A program made the translations under genes and the position numbers. Shown here piece after piece: positions 16,101-25,100 of a DNA stretch of 64,000 nt. The notes beneath the pieces are model-generated. The model had not been told where the DNA came from and did not search any database. It was given only the letters and a program-made list of their open reading frames with translations. Origin of the DNA: JAWPMT01 sp965215825 (GTDB lineage: Bacteria; Bacteroidota; Bacteroidia; Cytophagales; Cyclobacteriaceae); assembly GCA_965215825.1 (NCBI GenBank), contig CBDCEM010000003.1, positions 1,488,001-1,552,000 on the forward strand. Reading direction: 5' to 3'. The stretch's first letter is position 1. Each line of letters starts with the position of its first letter.

Positions 16101-19100
16101 CGGCCGATAACGCAGGCTTCGGAGGACAGATAAGTATCACTCCAGATGGAGACAATCAAAACTATACCATCAACTTTGCTACTGTGGCTGGAGATGGTGA
16201 CCTGGGAATAACTTTGGATGGAACAGGCATTACTGATCCATCAGGCAACCAACTGAATGGTGGAACAAACGAAACTTCATCAGATTTCACGGTTGATAAC
16301 ACCAATCCCACTGCTACTACTTTTACAAGAGCCACAACGACCAATGGCTCGGCAGATAATACAAATGATGACGCGGTGACTTTTGATCTGGTCTTCAGTG
16401 AGCCACTTGAAGGGGCTTCGTTTACTTTGTCGGATATTCAGGTCAACCTTCCTGATGGAGCATCCATCAATGGAGTAACGACAGACGCGCTTACTGCTGA
16501 TAATGCAGGTTTCGGAGGTTCAATTGCCTTGAATACCGCAGATAATGAGACTTATACCATTGTAATCAGCAACGTAGCAGGAGACGGTAATCTTGGATTG
16601 ACATTATTGAGCGCTGGCATACCCGACCCGGCAACGAATCAGGTTGCGGGAGGTACGAATCAGGTATCACCTAATTTTGTCATTGACAATACGGCACCAA
16701 CAGCAACAGCCGTTACTATGACATCTAACAATGGCACAAGTACAGATCGCGCGATTGCCACAGATGTGATTACTATTTCAATAACGGTGGACGATGCTTT
16801 GGTTGCTGATCCAAACGTAAACTTCGTTAGAAGTGGAGGCGCCTTGATTAACAATTCGACAACAGTAGGAGGAACTAATCCAAATTACACCATAACCTAT
16901 ACCGTTAATGCACTGGATGCTGATGGAACTGTCACTTTTGACTTTGATTTCACAGATGATGCGGGCAATGCAGTTGCTTCTTCGGTGATAGCAGTGACTT
17001 CCGGAGTAGCTGTCGAAATTGATAATGTTGAGCCTTCGGTCTCCATTACGACTAATGCTCCTGCTGCCGGAACTGTTGGTGAAACCAATTCAGATAACCT
17101 GGCCTTTGATGTAGCATTTGATGAGCCCATTAACAACGCAGGGTTCACCTTAGCAGATATCACCGTAAACATTCCTGATGGGGCAAGTGTGAATGGGGTG
17201 ACCACTGACGGATTGACGGCAGACAATGCTGTTTTCGGAGGTCAGATAAGTATCGCTCCTGATGGGGACAATGAAAATTACACCATCAACTTCGCCAGCG
17301 TGGCGGGTGATGGAACCCTTGGAGTTACCTTATCGGGAACGGGTATTACGGATCTTTCTGGAAACCAGCTGAACGGTGGTACAAATGAAACATCGTCCAA
17401 TTTCACACTCGATAACACGAACCCAACAGTCACAACCTTAACGAGAGTTGCCACTACTAATGGTACGGCAGACAACACCAATGATGACGAAGTTTCTTTC
17501 GACCTTGTATTCAGTGAAGATCTTGATGGAAGTACATTTACTCTTGCTGACATCCAGGTAAATATTCCTGACGGTGCCTCCATTAATGGATTTACCACCG
17601 ATGGTCAAACTGCTGATAATGCGGGATTTGGGGGCTCAATTGCCTTGAACACCAGTGATAATCAAACCTACAAAGTTGATATAAGCAATGTTGCAGGAGA
17701 TGGAGACCTTGGGATTACCATAGTCAGTGCTGGCATTCAAGATGCAGCGACGAATATAGTAGAAGGTGGAACCAATCAGGTATCGCCGGATTTTGTAATA
17801 GACAATACGGTACCAAGTTTGGAAGCACTATCAATTGCTTCTGGAACTGCACCCAATGATCACGCAACTACTGGTGAGGTAGTGACGTTGACCATGGACT
17901 TTGATGATAACCTGCCATCAGATCCTGTAATTGCCTTTACTAGTGGCCTAATAGCCATTAATGGTGGAGTTACGTATACTGAGACTGATGCTGCAAATGA
18001 TATTTGGACAGCATCGTACACGGTTATGTCAGGTGATACAGATGGTTCAGTTAATTTCAACCTGACCTTCACTGATGATGCTGGGAATACCACTTCAGGT
18101 ATTGATAATACCTCATTGGACGGAGGAGGAGCTTCTCAAACAATAGAAATTGATAAGGTTGCACCATCCATCGAGCGATTAGAAATCATTAGTAACAATG
18201 CAACAGATGATCAACATGGAATTACAGGGAATACCATAACGATCGAGGTAGAATTTGATGATGACCTTAATGGATCTCCGGTATTTAGTAATGTCCAGAG
18301 TGGTTCTGTCGCAATTACAGATGCGGCACCATCAACAACAGAAACGGACGCAGCGAATGACGTTTGGCAATACACCTATGTTGTGAATGCAGGTGATACG
18401 GATGGCAATGTGACCTTCGACCTTAATTTCAATGATGACGCAGGTATCGCGGGAACTGCGGCATCAGAATCAGACATTACGAATAGTAGCTCGATTGAAA
18501 TTGATAATACCACTCCTACAGCACCTGCTGTAACGATTGCTACTGACAACAGTACTGATAATTTGCATGCAGTAGGGGGGAATGTAGTGACCATCACCGT
18601 TGATTTTGCTGAAGATATGTCTGCTGTTAGCCTTGATGCTTTGCAAAGCGGTGGAGCAAATACAACGAATTCAGGAACATTTACTGAAACAGATGCGGCC
18701 AATGATATTTGGACAACCACGTATACGGTAGATGATCCGAATGACACAGAGGGTAATGTAACCTTCTCGATCACCTTTGATGATGATGCGGGTAATGCAG
18801 AAGGTGCTGCAATTACCGAGTCAGACTTGTCTGGTAATTCGGTAGAGGTGGACTTTACTTCACCAACACTGGAAGCATTATCCATAGCATCGGGAACAGC
18901 CCCTACAGATCATGCAACAACTGGAGAAGTAGTGACCTTGACTATGGATTTTGATGATGATTTATCGGCGGATCCCGTGGTGGCCTTTTCTAGTGGATTA
19001 GTAGCTGTGAATGGAACGGTTACTTATACTGAGACTGATGCGGCCAACGATATCTGGACTGCTGCCTATACGGTGAACTCAGGAGACTTTGATGGAACGG

Positions 19101-22100
19101 TGAACTTCAACTTAAGCTTCACTGATGATGCTGGGAATACCACTTCAGGTGTTGACAATACCTCATTAGATGGGGGAGGAGCGTCTCAAACAGTAGAAAT
19201 TGATAAGGTTGCACCGACTATTGAACGATTAGAAATCATCAGTAACAATGCAACAGATGATCAACATGGAATTACAGGGAATACCATAACGATCGAGGTA
19301 GAATTTGATGATGACCTTAATGGATCTCCGGTATTTAGTAATGTCCAGAGTGGTTCTGTCGCAATTACAGATGCGGCACCATCAACAACAGAAACGGACG
19401 CAGCGAATGACGTTTGGCAATACACCTATGTTGTGAATGCAGGTGATACGGATGGCAATGTGACCTTCGACCTTAATTTCAATGATGACGCAGGTATCGC
19501 GGGAACTGCGGCATCAGAATCAGACATTACGAATAGTAGCTCGATTGAAATTGATAATACCACTCCTACAGCACCTGCTGTAACGATTGCTACTGACAAC
19601 AGTACTGATAATTTGCATGCAGTAGGGGGGAATGTAGTGACCATCACCGTTGATTTTGCTGAAGATATGTCTGCTGTTAGCCTTGATGCTTTGCAAAGCG
19701 GTGGAGCAAATACAACGAATTCAGGAACATTTACTGAAACAGATGCGGCCAATGACATTTGGACAACCACGTATACGGTAGATGATCCGAATGACACAGA
19801 GGGTAATGTAACCTTCTCGATTACCTTTGATGATGATGCGGGTAATGCAGAAGGTGCTGCAATTACCGAGTCAGACTTGTCAGGTAATTCGGTAGAGGTG
19901 GACTTTACTTCACCAACACTGGAAGCATTATCCATAGCATCGGGAACAGCCCCTACAGATCATGCAACAACTGGAGAAGTAGTGACCTTGACTATGGATT
20001 TTGATGATGATTTATCGGCGGATCCCGTGGTGGCCTTTTCTAGTGGATTAGTAGCTGTGAATGGAACGGTTACTTATACTGAGACTGATGCGGCCAACGA
20101 TATCTGGACTGCTGCCTATACGGTGAACTCAGGAGACTTTGATGGAACGGTGAACTTCAACTTAAGCTTCACTGATGACGCAGGGAATACTACCTCTGGA
20201 ATTGACAATACTTCCCTTGATGGTGGTGGTGCCTCACAGTCTGTGGAGGTGGATAATACCAATCCGGCTATTGAATCCCTGTCAATTGCAAGAACCTCAG
20301 GTACGGATAATACTTCCGGAAATGATGATTTGGTCCAGGGTACTGATCAAGTCACCATTACAATCGACTTTAATGACGATATATTTAGTGGATTCCCTAC
20401 GATCAGTAACCTACAAAGTGGAGGTTCGGCGATGGTTGCATCAGGAAGTGAGACTATCACTGAGACGGACGCAGCGAATGATGTTTGGACCTTCGTATTC
20501 ACAGTAGATGCAGGAGATACGGATGGAAATGTTACATTCCAAATTGATTTCAACGATGATGCGAATAACTCAGGTACTCAGGTCACCGAATCCGATATCA
20601 CTGATGGTTCCTCGGTAGCAGTGGACAATACAGCACCTTCCAGTACCATCTCTGCAGCAATTGATGGGTCAAGTACAACGGAGATCATTGTCACATTTAA
20701 TGAAAATGTAGCAACGAATGGTACAAATCCTACTGACTTTAGCGTCGTAGATGAAGATGGGAATGCATTTGTTGTATCCTCTCAAATTGATAATACAAGC
20801 GAGGATGCAAACATAAAAATCACAGTGGCTGATTTTAGCGCTGCGGAGGGTGATCTGTTAGTAACCTATACCAATAATAATGGTGAAATCTTTGACCTGG
20901 CTAATAACCAGGCACCTACAACCTCAGCTGCGACCATTGAGAGAACTTTCTCTGGTCAGGTATCTCTTACAGAAGTTGCCACGGGTACATCGGGTGACAC
21001 GGATGATGATGTAGCCATGTACAGAACAACGACAAGTGGTGTAAACGTGTTTACCGGAACTCCTGTAACCTTCACTCCGTCAGTTGAAGGAAGTACAATA
21101 ACGATTTACAGAGATGCCGACTTAACTGATCCTGTTACAGGTGCTCAGCAAACCGGAGTGACTAAAGCTTCAGGTTGGACACCTACTATTGACGTATTCC
21201 TGGCCGATGAGGGACTGACATTAGGGTCTTCTACGAGTTATGATGCAGATGCTAATGACATCAACGGTGTATATACTTTCTACATTACTGAAACGGCAGT
21301 AAACGATACGGATAGCGAAGGCTCATCAGTTAGATACTCTTTGGCTTTCCTTGATAACATTGATAATACGAATGATCGAATCAACTTCTCTGTTGGTGAA
21401 AACGCGACTACTGATCTCAGAGTAGGTAATTCACAAAATCAGGAACTACAAATTTCCGGTGTTGCCATTGGCTCTCCGGTTACAGCTGCAGGTAACTCTT
21501 TTGTGAATGGCGAATCTTCAAATATTACTTCAGCTACTTTCAATGCCAGTATTGTAGGCCAGGGTACTTACTTGTTAGATTTCCAATGGGTTAATGCCTC
21601 ATCTGGCGTAGATGCAAGGTTTGAAGATGTCGTGACACTTTCGATCACACCAGTTGTTTCTCCATTCTTTGAATCCTCTCAAAAGATCAACTTCTGTCGG
21701 GATGAGACAAGTCAGGACCTGTTAATCAACGACAATCCATCGGGCGTGGACGTTGCTGGTGGCACAGATGGAGGGGATGCCGATTTCTATGATCTGGAGG
21801 TGTATTATGTGCAAAATGGTGCGATTCTTACTTCGATTGGCTCTGCTGGAGTGAACTCAAGCGCAGGAGGAGAGATCGCCAGTGCTTTGGTCTACAGTGG
21901 CACCACTCAAACTTTTGGCTCTCCTTCAGGGGCTGCCAGTACGGATTGGGATATTGATGCGTCTGCTATCGATTCATTCCTTGACGCCAACGTGACTTCA
22001 GGGAGATCAGTAATCGATACATTGATCATTGCTTATATCACAGCAAATGATAACGCAACGTCGGCAGCGGATCTCACAGTAAATACCACGACTAACTTAT

Positions 22101-25100
22101 ATCTCTTTGAACCTGTTGATGATATTGTTACGCAGGAAACAAATTTTGCGACGGAATATTTTACCTGTGAAGGAGATGCAATGGCTGCTATTGCTACGAG
22201 TAATGCTGCGGAAAGCTCTACTTACATTTGGTATGCTGATAATGGTGACTTGTCGTTTGGCACAGGTGACACGGAAATTACCAGAAGCACCACGTTGACA
22301 AATGCGAATATTCTAAATCAAACCACGACTTTTACGGAAATTGATGGTACAGGGCAAACGACTCAGACTTATACGAATGACGATGGCACCAACGGAACTA
22401 CAGGAATCTATTATTTCTGGGTTCACCAGGTGAGGGGCGCAACCGATGATTTTCTCGGCTGCACAAGCTCGGAGACTTTGATTGCGATCACAGTATTTGA
22501 AGATACGGTTGAACCAATCTTTGATGGGAACACGGCGGTTTCGGCGAATAACAGTGATGCAATTGATTTTGCCTTATTCTATGACGCTTCGGACTTGACC
22601 GAATCAGTAACTTTTGATGCAACGAGTAGCTTTACAGCCGCTTCTTTTGATCCTGTTGCCAGTACCTCTGATGTTTCTGCAGCAGCTTCTATTACTAATG
22701 AGTTTAGATGGTATTCTGCCAATGCCGATGGAACAAGAGGAACACAAATTACATCAGGAAGTACCGTAACAGCGCAACAACTTCAATTAACCGGACTAAC
22801 TGCCGATGCCGACAGATACATCTACCTTGAGGAAGTAACAAATATTGTGCTGGCTGCAGATGAAACGACTTCACTTTATGATGGATGTACATCAAATGGT
22901 GTGGTGATTCTCTTCTCTGTTAAAGTGAAACCTTCGGCCCCAAATGGAACAACAAGTTTCTTCTATTGTGAAGGAGAAACAGTTGCGAATATTACCATGA
23001 ATGGTGAAGCTGGTAATTCTTTCCGATGGTTGGATGTTAACAACAACTTATTACATACTGAGGATGCTGACGGAGATGGAGTTTCTATTGCGGACATTGC
23101 TTCGGAACTTGGAATAGGTGCGACACCAGTAGATAGCCTTTATACGATTAAGGTTTACCAGGTAAGTGACATTGTTAGTACCACTTCTAATTCTTCTTCT
23201 ATCGCTCCGGATTCCGTGAATTTACCATTCGCTGGAGCAATTAGTGATACAACAACAATTACAATAGATGTAAAAGAAGTACCGGCTGCTCCAGTATTGG
23301 ACACTCCTGTTAATACTGTTGCTTATTGTGACGATGTAAGCACACAACTATCAATTGGATTTACCGATGATGGCAATGCAGATATATTTAGAATTTATCA
23401 AGGTGATGGGGTGACCAGAGATGATGACCTGAGTGCAACTCAAAGTGCAATCCTGTTCGATTTATCAGAGGACGATTTCCTTGCTGGCCTTGATTCTACG
23501 ATATTCATTAGTCAGGTGTCGTTCTCAGGAGAAGGAGGTGCTGAGTTTACTGGATGTGAAAGCCCTCAGGCTCGAGTAGATGTTCACCCGAACCCTTCAT
23601 TTACCAGTTTTGATAACGGATCGTCATTCATTGACATTTTAGAAGCCTGTGAGATAGGTATCACAGCGGAGATTAGTGTCAATAATTTGAATACGCTGAC
23701 AGAAGATAACTTCAATGTGGATTGGAGAATTGATGATGAGCTAAGATCTGAATCTAGCAATTTCAACCTTGAAGTAGATCAGGTGTATGGTGCTGGTAGT
23801 TCAGTATCGTTTGATATTACGGTGCAGAATCAAACCACGATGTGCGCTGCTGAGATCAATGAGAGTAGAATTATTGGAGTAACTCCAATAGCGGACTTTA
23901 CTATAAGTAATATTACCGAGAACAATAACACGGCCTTCACAGTTCGTGATAACAATACTGATGTTACGAACGCATTGGTTGAAAATATCTCGATGATCAT
24001 TAATAATTCAGGTGGTACTACGATTTTCAACGAAGTACGAGCAGGCGGTGAAGAATCTGGTATTTTGAATTCTTCATTTAATAGTGACTTTGCCGCGGGT
24101 TCCTATCAGGCAACCATGCAGACCATGTCTACTAGTGGATGTTTTGATGATCAGGTGCTTAATTTCAATATTCTTCCTCAAGTGACCATTTCAGCTGATA
24201 CATTGATTGATTTTGATAACGGCAATTTGGAAAGCTGGTTCGCAGAGGAAGATAGAGATGCGTCAGGTGAAGTCGACAATGAAAATGTTAGACAATTGGT
24301 AGGAAACTCATGGGATTTGGAAACACCGGCAGGCAGCGAAATCAATGCCAATGCCAGTGGAACTCCATCAATCATGTGGGTTACAAATCGTGACGGTTTG
24401 TATAACGCAAGTGAGGTATCATATGTGTATTCGCCATCATTCAATATTGACATTCCGCGTCCGGCAATTTCATTCGAATACTATGTGGATATGGTAAATA
24501 CCGGAGATGGGGTTGTGCTTCAAGTATCCACCAATGATGGCAATACATGGGAAACCTTGGGTGAACCTACAACTGGGTTACAATGGTACAACGCTGAAGG
24601 AGTGGCTTCTAACCCTGGAGGACTGGAAGGTAATGAACAACGATATGCCTGGGCAGGTGATGAGAATGAATGGTTTAGCGGTACGCATGCTGTCTCCGGT
24701 TCTGATTTGACAACCGTGCGATTCAGATTTGCCTTAGGAAGTAGATCTGGAGAAAAGGATGGCGCAGAAGGTTTTGCTTTCGATAATTTTAGAGTTTTCT
24801 CCAGAGATAGGGTGACGCTGTTGGAAACTTTCACTTCCTCTCAAAACTTGGATGAAAACGGTGCCAATTCCGGAATTGTTATCACGGAATTCGCGAAGGA
24901 AAGCTTTCTGGGAGATGTCGTTGTTGTTAATTATTTCACCGATTTAGCTGATGTTGTAGATGAAAATAGGATTGATCCGATCTATGCTCAAAATCCATCA
25001 GATCCGAATGCGAGATTAGCCTTCTATGGTGTAAATGAAATAGAGACGGCTGTCTTGAGTGGCCAAATAGGCACTGACATTGTGCCCCCTGCTGGAGGTG

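Noticed and set aside
1..20250. Regular repeats as a possible CRISPR array or integrated repeat element
   Set aside because: Units are 825-1,116 bp, wholly coding in one frame, with no short repeat/unique spacer pattern.
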